From the NCBI GenBank assembly GCA_000435075.1, contig FR890610.1:31039-49346 (forward strand): a stretch of 18,308 bases of DNA, written 5' to 3'. Positions 7,085 to 14,390 of the stretch are shown here, piece by piece. The notes under the pieces are model-generated. The model searched no databases. It had not been told where the DNA came from and saw only the letters and a program-made list of their open reading frames with translations. Within the stretch, counting starts at the first letter, position 1, and each line of letters starts with the position of its first letter. A program made the position numbers and the translations under genes. Source of the stretch: Bacteroides sp. CAG:770 (GTDB lineage: Bacteria > Bacteroidota > Bacteroidia > Bacteroidales > UBA932).

Positions 7085-7106
7085 CCTGACGGCTGTCAGG
7101 AGCCGT
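7085..7106 (+). other. Pair of mutually exclusive small hairpins between terminator and metK
   Basis: CCTGAC (7085-7090) pairs with GTCAGG (7095-7100) around GGCT. ACGGCT (7089-7094) pairs with AGCCGT (7101-7106) around GTCAGG. The two 6-bp stems share bases, so only one can form. The role is unknown; they sit at the 5' end of read-through metK mRNA. Confidence 0.45.
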
Positions 7107-7170
7107 AACTACAACATTGACGCAGACACCTGCACGGCCTGCGCGGCACGATTTAATCAAATATTTCATA

Positions 7171-8487
7171 ATGAACTATCTATTTACATCAGAATCTGTA
7201 TCTGAGGGACATCCTGACAAGGTTGCCGACCAGATTTCAGATGCCATCCTCGATGAATTCCTCAGACAGGATCAGGAATCAAAAGTTGCCTGCGAGACAT
7301 TCTGCAGCACAGGTCTCGTAGTTGTCGGTGGTGAAGTACGTGCAGAGCACGCTTACGTTGACATTCAGACCATCGTGCGTAATGTAATTAACCGTATCGG
7401 CTACAACAAGGCGGACTACATGTTCGACGGTAACTCTTGCGGTGTACTCTCTGCAATCCATGAACAGAGTGCAGATATTAACAGAGGTGTGGTTCGTACC
7501 GATCCTGAGGAGCAGGGTGCCGGTGACCAGGGAATGATGTTCGGCTATGCATGCCGTGACACTGAGGAGTACATGCCTCTCCCATTGGCCCTTTCTCATC
7601 TGACATTGACAGTCCTCGCCGATATCAGAAAGAACAATCTGAACCTGATGCCTTACCTCAGACCTGATGCAAAGTCACAGTTCACAATCGAGTACGACGA
7701 AGCCAATCATCCTGTCCGCGTCCATACTATAGTAGTATCTACCCAGCATGATGAGTTTGTAGCTCCTGAACTCGGAAAGATGTCATACAATGACGCTGTC
7801 AGCCAGTTCGGTCAGGCCAGAGTTGACCAGGCCATGCATGACAAGATCGAGAAGGATGTCCGTGAGATTCTTCTCCCTAAAGTGATTGCATCCCTTCCAG
7901 AGAAGACAGCAGCCCTCTTCCACGATGATTTCATTCTCCATGTAAACCCTACAGGAAAGTTCGTTATCGGCGGACCTCACGGTGACACAGGTCTCACAGG
8001 CCGCAAGATCATCGTTGATACCTACGGCGGACGTGGCGCACATGGTGGCGGAGCATTCTCAGGAAAGGATCCTTCAAAGGTTGACCGTTCAGCCGCCTAT
8101 GCCGCACGTTACATCGCCAAGAACCTTGTCGCAGCAGGCGTTGCTGATGAAGTTCTCGTCCAGCTCGCTTACGCAATCGGTGTCGCAAGACCTGTCAGCG
8201 TTTTCGTAAATACCTATGGCACAGCAAAGAACGGCCTCAATGACGCAGTCATCGCCGAGAAGGTAAATCAGATTTTCGACCTCCGCCCTGCCAAGATTAT
8301 CGAGAAGTTCCAACTCAAGAATCCTATCTATGAGCCGACTGCAAGTTACGGTCACGTGGGCCGCAAGCCTTACACCAAGGCTGTCAAGGTCATCCGTGAC
8401 GGCAAGGAGGTCGAGAAGGTTCTCCAGTTCTTCGGATGGGAGCTGCTTGACTCAGTTCCTGCCGTAAAAGAGGCGTTCGGTCTTTAA
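7171..8487 (+). CDS. metK: S-adenosylmethionine synthetase
   Basis: The 438-aa cytosolic enzyme makes S-adenosylmethionine from methionine and ATP, releasing phosphate and diphosphate; SAM serves methylation, including the TrmB reaction encoded in this window. Hallmarks are GHPDKVADQISDAILDEF (residues 13-30, ATP and metal binding), the GAGDQGMMFGYA signature (116-127) and the glycine-rich GGGAFSGKDPSKVDRSAAY loop (292-310). Length and end-to-end similarity fit the family. The ATG at 7171 begins MNYLFTSESVSEGHPDK, the usual start; a TTG 54 nt upstream would add an atypical 18-residue extension. Expression is probably governed by the SAM-II-like riboswitch and terminator just upstream. The gene is followed by a long hairpin and is convergent with smpB. 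Confidence 0.98.
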   Translation: MNYLFTSESVSEGHPDKVADQISDAILDEFLRQDQESKVACETFCSTGLVVVGGEVRAEHAYVDIQTIVRNVINRIGYNKADYMFDGNSCGVLSAIHEQSADINRGVVRTDPEEQGAGDQGMMFGYACRDTEEYMPLPLALSHLTLTVLADIRKNNLNLMPYLRPDAKSQFTIEYDEANHPVRVHTIVVSTQHDEFVAPELGKMSYNDAVSQFGQARVDQAMHDKIEKDVREILLPKVIASLPEKTAALFHDDFILHVNPTGKFVIGGPHGDTGLTGRKIIVDTYGGRGAHGGGAFSGKDPSKVDRSAAYAARYIAKNLVAAGVADEVLVQLAYAIGVARPVSVFVNTYGTAKNGLNDAVIAEKVNQIFDLRPAKIIEKFQLKNPIYEPTASYGHVGRKPYTKAVKVIRDGKEVEKVLQFFGWELLDSVPAVKEAFGL

Positions 8488-8642
8488 TGTCAATGCTGCT
8501 GTACGCCGGCGGAATTCCGTCGTCAGGAGAGCAACTCTGACAACATTTGCTGAAGGCGGTTCATGGAGACGTTACTATCTTCCGGGCCCGGCGGGACGAC
8601 GCCACGGCAGAAAGCGTAAAGCATTGATAATCAGACACCATT

Positions 8643-8699
8643 TAAATAACGATGTGGATTCGCGGGCTTTTTTTGCCTGTAAATCCACATCGTTATTTA
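8643..8699. terminator. Long perfect hairpin, probable bidirectional terminator for metK and smpB
   Basis: An 18-bp perfect inverted repeat (8643-8660 and 8682-8699) has a GC-containing core, CGATGTGGATT / AATCCACATCG, flanked by AAATAA and TTATTT. That gives a U-rich tail in both directions, suiting convergent genes. The 21-nt loop contains GGGC, seven T residues and GCCT, which is unusual for a plain terminator. Confidence 0.6.
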
Positions 8700-8720
8700 T
8701 AATCTATTGATGTATAGTAA

Positions 8721-8756
8721 GTTACAAATCGGAGCGTGGCACCGTCCCGCCGTGGG
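8721..8756. repeat. Intergenic direct repeat, copy 1
   Basis: It begins GTTACAAATCGGAGCGTGGC and ends CCGTCCCGCCGTGGG. It matches 8858-8891 apart from a few substitutions and a 2-nt gap. The last part contains a small palindrome GTCCC..GGGAC. Confidence 0.7.
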
Positions 8757-8783
8757 ACCTACCGGTCACGTGACAAACGCACA

Positions 8784-8800
8784 ACCGTCCCGCCGTGGGG
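8784..8800. repeat. Short copy of the GC-rich repeat core
   Basis: ACCGTCCCGCCGTGGGG repeats the 3' half of the neighbouring direct repeats but lacks the GTTACAAATC half. Confidence 0.6.
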
Positions 8801-8857
8801 CCCTTTAGGGCAAATTGAAATATCCGCCAAGGTTACCAGTCCTCCAAAATGCGATCT

Positions 8858-8891
8858 GTTACAAATCAGAGCGTAGCCCGTCCCGCTGCGG
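8858..8891. repeat. Intergenic direct repeat, copy 2
   Basis: GTTACAAATCAGAGCGTAGC followed by CCGTCCCGCTGCGG is a diverged copy of 8721-8756 in the same orientation, 137 bp away. It ends 29 bp before the smpB stop codon. Confidence 0.7.
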
Positions 8892-8919
8892 TTTGTGTTG
8901 CTACACGTAACTGCGGAAC

Positions 8920-9375
8920 CTACTCCCCTCTTTCCATCTCGCGCCTGAGGTCCTTCTCCTTGATGGACTGGCGCTTGTCATACTGCTTCTTACCACGCGC
9001 AAGAGCGATATTCAGCTTTGCATAGCCGTTCTCGGCCATAAAAAGACGCACAGCCACGATTGTAAGACCCTTCTCCTTTACCTTCTGCTGGAGATGAATC
9101 AGTTCACGCTTCTGGAGAAGCAGCTTACGGTCACGCAAGGGAGCATGCTGACCCCATGAGCCCCATGCATAAAGAGCGATATTGATACCACGGACATACA
9201 GCTGCCCTTTCTCGAAAAAACAGAACGCATCCGACATCGAAGCTCGTCCCGCCCGGATAGATTTGATCTCCGTTCCGACAAGCACAATACCGGCTGTATA
9301 AGTCTCGAGGAACTCGTAGTCGAACGAGGCCCTCTTGTTATTTATATTCACTCTGCTCTTCTTCTCTTTCGCCAT
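8920..9375 (-). CDS. smpB: SsrA-binding protein SmpB
   Basis: The 151-aa product binds tmRNA and delivers it to stalled ribosomes in trans-translation. Family features are NKRASFDYEFLETYTAGIVLVGTEIKS near the N-terminus (beta-barrel), the IRAGRASMSDAFCFF segment, the YVRGINIALY strand and the basic C-terminal tail YDKRQSIKEKDLRREM that enters the ribosomal decoding channel. The length is usual for SmpB. I chose the ATG at 9375 (MAKEKKSRV); the open frame extends seven codons further upstream but without family-like sequence. It is divergent from miaA and converges on metK. tmRNA itself (ssrA) was not seen in this window. Confidence 0.97.
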   Translation of the reverse strand: MAKEKKSRVNINNKRASFDYEFLETYTAGIVLVGTEIKSIRAGRASMSDAFCFFEKGQLYVRGINIALYAWGSWGQHAPLRDRKLLLQKRELIHLQQKVKEKGLTIVAVRLFMAENGYAKLNIALARGKKQYDKRQSIKEKDLRREMERGE

Positions 9376-9393
9376 AGCATAAAACTTTGGACG

Positions 9394-9421
9394 CAAATAT
9401 AAGAATTTATCGCTAATTTTG
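9394..9421. promoter_or_regulatory. Divergent smpB / miaA promoter region
   Basis: A minus-strand TATATTTG (9401-9394) would serve smpB and a plus-strand TAATTTTG (9414-9421) would serve miaA. Both are exact TAnnTTTG boxes. The -33 elements are not at ideal spacing (for miaA the nearest TTTG, 9386-9389, is 24 nt away). Confidence 0.45.
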
Positions 9422-9445
9422 CGGAATTAAAAATGCCTGTCAGAC

Positions 9446-10438
9446 ATGCCAATAAAAAACCCATATAGCAACACGATGATTGCAGACCTCCCGGATCCGG
9501 AGACAATCCGCCCCGAAGAAATCCTGCAAAGCTTTGAAAATAAAGACATTGACCTAATCTGCGTGCTCGGACCGACAGCTTCGGGAAAGACACGCTACGC
9601 CGTCGCGCTCGCAAGAGAACTGAACAGACTGAGAGGGGTCAATGCCAGTGAGGGTTCTGTCAATGCAGGTGCGGAAATCCTTTCCGGAGATTCCCGCCAG
9701 GTATATCGCGGCATGGACATCGGAACCGGAAAAGACCTGAGCGAATACGAAGAAATCCCGTATCACCTCATTGACATCGTCGATGCCGGAACCAAATTCG
9801 ACCTTTACCAATACCAGAAGGCATTCGAAAAGGCATATAAGGACATCATTGACAGAGGCGGAATACCTATTCTCTGCGGCGGATCAGGACTCTATCTGGA
9901 GGCCGCAACATGCGGATACTCGATTCCTGACGTGCCGCAATCGCCTGAGCTGCGGGCCGAACTCGAAGCCAAAAGTACAGAAGAGCTCATATCAATGCTG
10001 GCAGGACTGAAGCCCCTGCACAACAAGACTGACATTGACACTCGCAAAAGGCTGATACGTGCGTTGGAAATCGCCATCTGGCAGAAAGACCATCAGGTGG
10101 AAAACACCTCTTATCTGCCGAAAAAGACATACTATATCGGCACATTGGTATCCAGAGAAGAACGAAACAGACGCATTGACGCACGCCTCGACGCGAGAAT
10201 CGCAGAAGGCATGGCCGACGAAGTCAAAGGCTTGCTGGACAGCGGGATACCGGCAGAGAACCTGACATATTACGGATTGGAATACAAATTCGTCACACAA
10301 TACGTCCTCGGAGTTCTGTCACTGGAAGAAATGAAGACACTGCTGGGCAACGCGATTCACCAGTTCGCCAAAAGGCAGATGACCTGGTTTCGCGGAATGG
10401 AACGCAAAGGAATCAAAATCCATTGGGTCGAGCCATAA
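9446..10438 (+). CDS. miaA: tRNA dimethylallyltransferase MiaA
   Basis: The 330-aa cytosolic enzyme transfers a dimethylallyl group to N6 of A37 in tRNAs reading UNN codons. Motifs are the P-loop GPTASGKT (42-49), DSRQVYRGMDIGTGKD (82-97), the LCGGSGLYLEAA segment and the C-terminal KRQMTWFRGM. Compared with typical MiaA (about 300-315 aa), it has an N-terminal extension of about 30 residues before the core strand DIDLICVLGP. It also has a small Ser/Asn/Gly-rich insertion (about 62-75) between the first helix and the DSRQ motif. An in-frame ATG at 9476 (MIADLPDPE) would shorten the extension and cannot be excluded. The gene is divergent from smpB and ends at a hairpin shared with the trmB stop region. 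Confidence 0.96.
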   Translation: MPIKNPYSNTMIADLPDPETIRPEEILQSFENKDIDLICVLGPTASGKTRYAVALARELNRLRGVNASEGSVNAGAEILSGDSRQVYRGMDIGTGKDLSEYEEIPYHLIDIVDAGTKFDLYQYQKAFEKAYKDIIDRGGIPILCGGSGLYLEAATCGYSIPDVPQSPELRAELEAKSTEELISMLAGLKPLHNKTDIDTRKRLIRALEIAIWQKDHQVENTSYLPKKTYYIGTLVSREERNRRIDARLDARIAEGMADEVKGLLDSGIPAENLTYYGLEYKFVTQYVLGVLSLEEMKTLLGNAIHQFAKRQMTWFRGMERKGIKIHWVEP

Positions 10439-10460
10439 ACCGTATAACCATAAGCAACTG

Positions 10461-10493
10461 AATCCCTTGCAGACCTGCAGGGGATTTTATTTT
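10461..10493 (+). terminator. Intrinsic terminator of miaA
   Basis: AATCCCTTGCAG (10461-10472) pairs with CTGCAGGGGATT (10475-10486), one G-U pair, and is followed by TTATTTTT. The U-tract runs over the stop codon of the convergent trmB gene (10487-10489). In the minus direction there is no U-tract, so it mainly serves miaA. Confidence 0.8.
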
Positions 10494-11365
10494 TCCGACT
10501 TCGCAGCCATCTGGGACCCGATGCTTCCCGGCAGGAAACGCGGGGCCTCTTCAGCACGCCAATAAGCCGCATCAAATTCAGGATAGACGAACGGGCCGTC
10601 ATGGTCAATGCAGAAGGCCATGTAATTAATATTGAATCCCTGTGAGAGGAAATTCTGCTCATAGAAAGTCTGGACCTCGAACAAGGCATCCACGGCAGCC
10701 TTGCCGCAGACAGACGAGAACTCGGAAGAATACAGGGAATCACGTCCTCCTTCCGAACGTCCCATTCCGTAAAGGTCTGATGTAGAAGCCAGTACATGAA
10801 GATTATTGGCAGCACAGACAGCCTTGGTATATTCATAAAGGAAGGTGCTGTCTGTCTTCAGATGCACGATTCCGCCCTTCTTGAGGAACTTGCGGTAACG
10901 GTCCAGGAACATCGGACTGGTAAGACGGCTGTTCTCACTCTTCATCTGAGGATCAGAGAACGTCAGCCAGATTTCAGAAATCTCGCCCGGAGCAAAGAAA
11001 GCCTCGATAAATTCAATGCGGGTACGCAGGAAAGCCACGTTAGGAAGATTGTTCTCGGTAGCGTATTTCGCACCCTTCCACAGTCTGGCACCCTTAATGT
11101 CCACACCTATGTAGTTCACCTCGGGATTACGCTCGGCAAGGGCTATGGTATATTCACCCTTTCCGCACCCAAGTTCCAGAACCACAGGACATTGCCTGCC
11201 GTGGAACATCTGTTCGCACCAATGCCCCTTGACAGAATGGTCCCTGAGATTCAATGGAGTCCATGACTCGTCTCCCTTCCTGTCCAACACCTCATCAGAA
11301 GCCGGCTGAAGCAAGCATCCGAAAGTCTCATTTTCATTGAATTTCTTAAGTTTTCCGTGTCCCAT
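10487..11365 (-). CDS. trmB: tRNA (guanine-N7-)-methyltransferase TrmB
   Basis: The 292-aa SAM-dependent enzyme methylates N7 of G46 in the tRNA variable loop. The SAM site is VLELGCGKGEYT (62-73), with Asp89 in NYIGVDIKGARLWKGAK. The family segment EIWLTFSDPQMKSENSRL (131-148) replaces the DPWPKKRHxKRR of proteobacterial TrmB and is a common Bacteroidota variant. LKTD (169-172) follows KKGG. It is longer than E. coli TrmB because of an N-terminal lead (about 60 aa) and a C-terminal extension. It is the last gene of the eight-gene minus-strand run, 18 nt after the gldH-like gene. Confidence 0.94.
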   Translation of the reverse strand: MGHGKLKKFNENETFGCLLQPASDEVLDRKGDESWTPLNLRDHSVKGHWCEQMFHGRQCPVVLELGCGKGEYTIALAERNPEVNYIGVDIKGARLWKGAKYATENNLPNVAFLRTRIEFIEAFFAPGEISEIWLTFSDPQMKSENSRLTSPMFLDRYRKFLKKGGIVHLKTDSTFLYEYTKAVCAANNLHVLASTSDLYGMGRSEGGRDSLYSSEFSSVCGKAAVDALFEVQTFYEQNFLSQGFNINYMAFCIDHDGPFVYPEFDAAYWRAEEAPRFLPGSIGSQMAAKSEK

Positions 11366-11383
11366 TTATCTGATTTGTTTGAG

Positions 11384-11866
11384 TTAGTCAATATTCTGCG
11401 CGGGAATCCTGTCAATTCTGATTCCAACGCCTGTCATTCCGTATTTTTTCAGAGAATCCTCAGGCACCTTTACATACATCTTCCACACACCTGCATTGAC
11501 AGGAACAAGCCCCTGCGCGAACTCGGATGAAAGGATTTTGTCAAAATACGAGGAGTCTCTCATGTCTTTCCGGGCCAATGCCGCCCTTCCCTCGTACAAG
11601 CAACCGTCAGGCGACTCCCACGCCACCTGCATCGGCATTGACCTGAAAGAATTGAATTTCTTGTCAATGCTGGAGAACGCAGCTATCAGCGATATGTTGT
11701 AAGACGACAAAGAGTCCGACATGTCGGCTGTAAATTCATATCTCCCGTAAGCATCTCTGTCAGAAGTTCTTACAAACTCCTCTATATACGACGGACGGGA
11801 ACACGACGACACTGCGCCGCACAATGCCGTCGTAAGAATCAATATATATTTCAGGCTAATTCTCAT
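11384..11866 (-). CDS. gldH: GldH-like lipoprotein
   Basis: The 160-aa predicted lipoprotein starts MRISLKYILILTTALCGAVSSC, with lipid-attachment Cys22. The mature part has the layout of the GldH family: RYEFTADMSDSLSSYNISLIAAF, then PMQVAWESPDGCLYEG, and a closing SLKKYGMTGVGIRIDRI. GldH was named from flavobacterial gliding and type IX secretion work, but relatives occur in non-gliding Bacteroidota, where the role is unclear. No other gld/por genes are present here. The ATG at 11866 overlaps the 3' end of the ricT-like gene by 11 nt, implying translational coupling; the open frame upstream of it is just the shadow of that gene. The family call rests on motif memory and neighbourhood (next to the PSP1 gene). 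Confidence 0.6.
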   Translation of the reverse strand: MRISLKYILILTTALCGAVSSCSRPSYIEEFVRTSDRDAYGRYEFTADMSDSLSSYNISLIAAFSSIDKKFNSFRSMPMQVAWESPDGCLYEGRAALARKDMRDSSYFDKILSSEFAQGLVPVNAGVWKMYVKVPEDSLKKYGMTGVGIRIDRIPAQNID

Positions 11867-13238
11867 TCTGAGCGTTGCCGGAAGGTTTCTGAGGGCGAGG
11901 TCCGCGTCTGGAGCGTCCCTGCTGATTCTGCCTGTTGTCCTGCCTGTTCTGATTGCCCTCCTGAGCGCCATTGAACTGACGGCGTGGCCTTCCGTTGCGA
12001 CGTCCGTCCTGCTGCTGGCGCTGCGGCCTGTCCTGGACATCAGCATTGACCTCAGGCTGCTGAGCCTCGGAATTTTCCTTCACCTTCGGCTTTGCCTGCG
12101 GCTTGTCGTTCTGGCGTCCGCGCTGCTGATTCTTGCGCTTCTTCCTGTTCGGCGCGTCGAATCTGGTGATGCTGTCATCGCCGACAGCAGTTATGAACTC
12201 AGGCATCTCCGGCTCCGGTTCGGTCTTGAGCGACTCAGGTTTGACACCGTTCCTGTTCATCTTGATAATCTCACGCACCTCTGACGCGGCCAGAGGGAAG
12301 AGGTTGGCCAGTGAACCCTTGTCATATGAGAAATACATGACTTCCTTCAGGATATCGGTCTTCATCAGGTAAGCAAGTCCGTCCTGGAACTCAAGCGGCT
12401 CGGAAACGCGTGGAATCCTCGACTGGGCATCCAGATAGGTGGCCACCTCGTAATTCAGACAACACTTCAGCTTACCGCACTGGCCTGCAAGCTTTTGCGG
12501 GTTCAATGAGAGGTCCTGGCAACGTGCCGCGGCCGTAGTTATGGACTTGAAATTCGTGATATAGTTGGCACAGCAGAGCTCACGTCCACATACCCCCAGG
12601 CCACCGATGAGGCCGGCTTCCTGACGTGCGCCTATCTGTTTCATTTCTATACGGATACGGAATTCCTCGGCAAAGACCTTGATGAGCTGACGGAAATCCA
12701 CACGTCCGTCGGCGATGTAATAGAAAATCGCCTTGGTCCCGTCGCCCTGGAACTCCACGTCACCGATTTTCATATCCAGACCAAGATCGACTGCAATCTG
12801 ACGCGAACGGATCATCGTCTCCTGCTCACGCGCAATCGCCTCCTGCCACTTTTCAATGTCAAGAGATTTCGCCTTGCGGTAAATCTTCTTGAACTCAGTG
12901 TGCTCAGGGTCAATGCCTTTGCACCTCATCTGCCTGCCGACTACAGGGCCTTCAAGGGTGACGATTCCCAAGTCGTGGCCGCTCTGCGCCTCGACAATCA
13001 CAAGGTCGCCCATCTTAATGCTCTGTCCAGAGGCATTGATATAGATTCCCTTTCGGGTGTTCTTGAAACGCACCTCGAAAAGTTCGGAATACTGGCCCTG
13101 GGAAATGCCGCTAAGCCAGTTATAGTCTTCAAGTTTGCAACAGCCCCTCCTGTAGGTGCAGTTCAGATCGTCGTTGGCATCACGAGTCACCGTACATCCG
13201 CGGTTGCAGTCAAACTGTATATTTTCGTTATTATCCAT
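11856..13238 (-). CDS. ricT: RicT-like PSP1-domain protein with long disordered basic tail
   Basis: The 460-aa protein has a central PSP1 domain. Two cysteine clusters, VCGRELCC (216-223) and QCGKLKCCLNYE (253-264), are hallmarks of the YaaT/RicT group, which in Bacillus joins an Fe-S-bearing complex affecting RNase Y-dependent mRNA processing. An extra N-terminal set of cysteines (DCNRGC at 10-15, NCTYRRGCC at 26-34) may add metal binding. Residues about 364-460 are a low-complexity tail rich in Q, N, R, G and P with basic patches (RKKRKNQQRGR, GRRNGRPRR, GRSRRGPRP), which suggests RNA contact or a disordered linker. It lies 45 nt downstream of holB, as in many Firmicutes and Bacteroidota, and overlaps the gldH-like gene. 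The biochemical role in Bacteroidota is not settled. Confidence 0.88.
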   Translation of the reverse strand: MDNNENIQFDCNRGCTVTRDANDDLNCTYRRGCCKLEDYNWLSGISQGQYSELFEVRFKNTRKGIYINASGQSIKMGDLVIVEAQSGHDLGIVTLEGPVVGRQMRCKGIDPEHTEFKKIYRKAKSLDIEKWQEAIAREQETMIRSRQIAVDLGLDMKIGDVEFQGDGTKAIFYYIADGRVDFRQLIKVFAEEFRIRIEMKQIGARQEAGLIGGLGVCGRELCCANYITNFKSITTAAARCQDLSLNPQKLAGQCGKLKCCLNYEVATYLDAQSRIPRVSEPLEFQDGLAYLMKTDILKEVMYFSYDKGSLANLFPLAASEVREIIKMNRNGVKPESLKTEPEPEMPEFITAVGDDSITRFDAPNRKKRKNQQRGRQNDKPQAKPKVKENSEAQQPEVNADVQDRPQRQQQDGRRNGRPRRQFNGAQEGNQNRQDNRQNQQGRSRRGPRPQKPSGNAQNEN

Positions 13239-13283
13239 CTGTCGGTTATATTTAAAGGCACCAGAGGCACCGTTCTATGAAAT

Positions 13284-14390
13284 TCAACTAACAAAAAGTC
13301 TATTGACCAAGTTCGTGAAAATTATCTTCTGGTTCACATTCCTGACCAGCAGAGCATTAGCCCTATTCAATGCCGAAAGTGCTCTGTTACAGAACATTGG
13401 CCCGCATTTTCCGGCGGTTTCCTTGAAGAACTGCCTGTCTGACGGGCGGATGCCGGAGATCTCCTGCATATTCTTCTGGACCATAAAAATCTTTCTCACA
13501 CAATCCCCGGCGAATTTGCAGAAGGCCTTCTGCTTTTCCTTCGAATCCAGAGCTACCATCATCTCTCCTGCGTCAAGTGCCCCGAGATAATCCCTTCCTG
13601 TGACCGCGTCCATCAAGTTCATGAACAAATCCATCATCTCGACATTGTCATCGTGCTCCGCAAGACTTCTGATGGCCACGCCAATGCTGCCGGACGCGAA
13701 TTCCGCCGCATACCCGGCCGCTTCATTATCAATGCCGGTCCACCTTGGAAGTGCAGCCGCGATTTCCTGTTTCCCGGCAGGCATCACCCTTATGAGCTGA
13801 CATCTCGAACTGATGGTCTTCAGAACTCTTTCCGGATGATGTGTAACCATCATGAACAATGTCTTCTCAGAAGGCTCCTCAATGATTTTAAGCAGCCTGT
13901 TGGATGCTTCTGCATTCATTTTCTCAGGCAGCCATATCACCACGGCGCGATAACCGTCCGAGAATGAAGCCAATGACAAATAATTCAGAATGTTCTTGGC
14001 ATCTGCCACAGAAATGGATGACGCCTTCTTGTCGATTTCAAGAGACTCATACAGTTCACTTTCCAAAAAGAATGGATTCCTTATGAAAAGTTCCCTCCAC
14101 CCAGACAGATATGTCTCTGACGTAACTTTCTCACCTGCAACAGGATAAACAAAATGCAGATCCGGATATATGAGTTTGGAAATCTGATTGCACGAAGGAC
14201 AAGTCCCGCAAGAATCGCCGTCATGTTTCGAACGGCAGTTCAGATACTGAAGAAAAGCCACCACAAGAGCAAGGGCCCCGCAACCTTCATTTTCATGGAA
14301 CATCATGGCATGAGGCACCCTGCCGCTGTCAGCCATCCTGACCAGAGCCGCCTTGACCTCATCATTTCCTATGATATCCGAAAACTTCAC
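13284..14390 (-). CDS. holB: DNA polymerase III subunit delta-prime
   Basis: The 368-aa clamp-loader subunit works with DnaX and delta to load the sliding clamp. Four cysteines (52, 61, 64, 67; CGTCPSC) form the zinc module. The P-loop region (HENEGCGAL, 32-40) lacks the catalytic lysine, as expected for non-ATPase delta-prime. The SRC motif (SSRCQ, 194-198) that supplies the arginine finger is present, as is LLKIIEEPSEKT (167-177). The start is a GTG at 14390 overlapping the TGA of the upstream gene (GTGA), which supports this start and coupling. The C-terminal half is less conserved. Confidence 0.93.
   Translation of the reverse strand: MKFSDIIGNDEVKAALVRMADSGRVPHAMMFHENEGCGALALVVAFLQYLNCRSKHDGDSCGTCPSCNQISKLIYPDLHFVYPVAGEKVTSETYLSGWRELFIRNPFFLESELYESLEIDKKASSISVADAKNILNYLSLASFSDGYRAVVIWLPEKMNAEASNRLLKIIEEPSEKTLFMMVTHHPERVLKTISSRCQLIRVMPAGKQEIAAALPRWTGIDNEAAGYAAEFASGSIGVAIRSLAEHDDNVEMMDLFMNLMDAVTGRDYLGALDAGEMMVALDSKEKQKAFCKFAGDCVRKIFMVQKNMQEISGIRPSDRQFFKETAGKCGPMFCNRALSALNRANALLVRNVNQKIIFTNLVNRLFVS

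Larger units (their letters stand above)
8488..8919. other. 432-bp gene-free region between convergent metK and smpB
   Basis: No convincing coding region was found. It contains a small hairpin GTCAG..AG / CT..CTGAC (8522-8541), a near-palindrome centred on GAATTC (about 8511-8516), the long stem-loop at 8643-8699, and a cluster of GC-rich repeats sharing CGTCCCGCCG (listed separately). An inverted copy of this core is at about 8589-8598. Confidence 0.6.

Noticed and set aside
7117..7170. Upstream TTG start extending MetK by 18 residues
   Set aside because: The extension is unlike MetK N-termini, and the ATG at 7171 gives the standard start.
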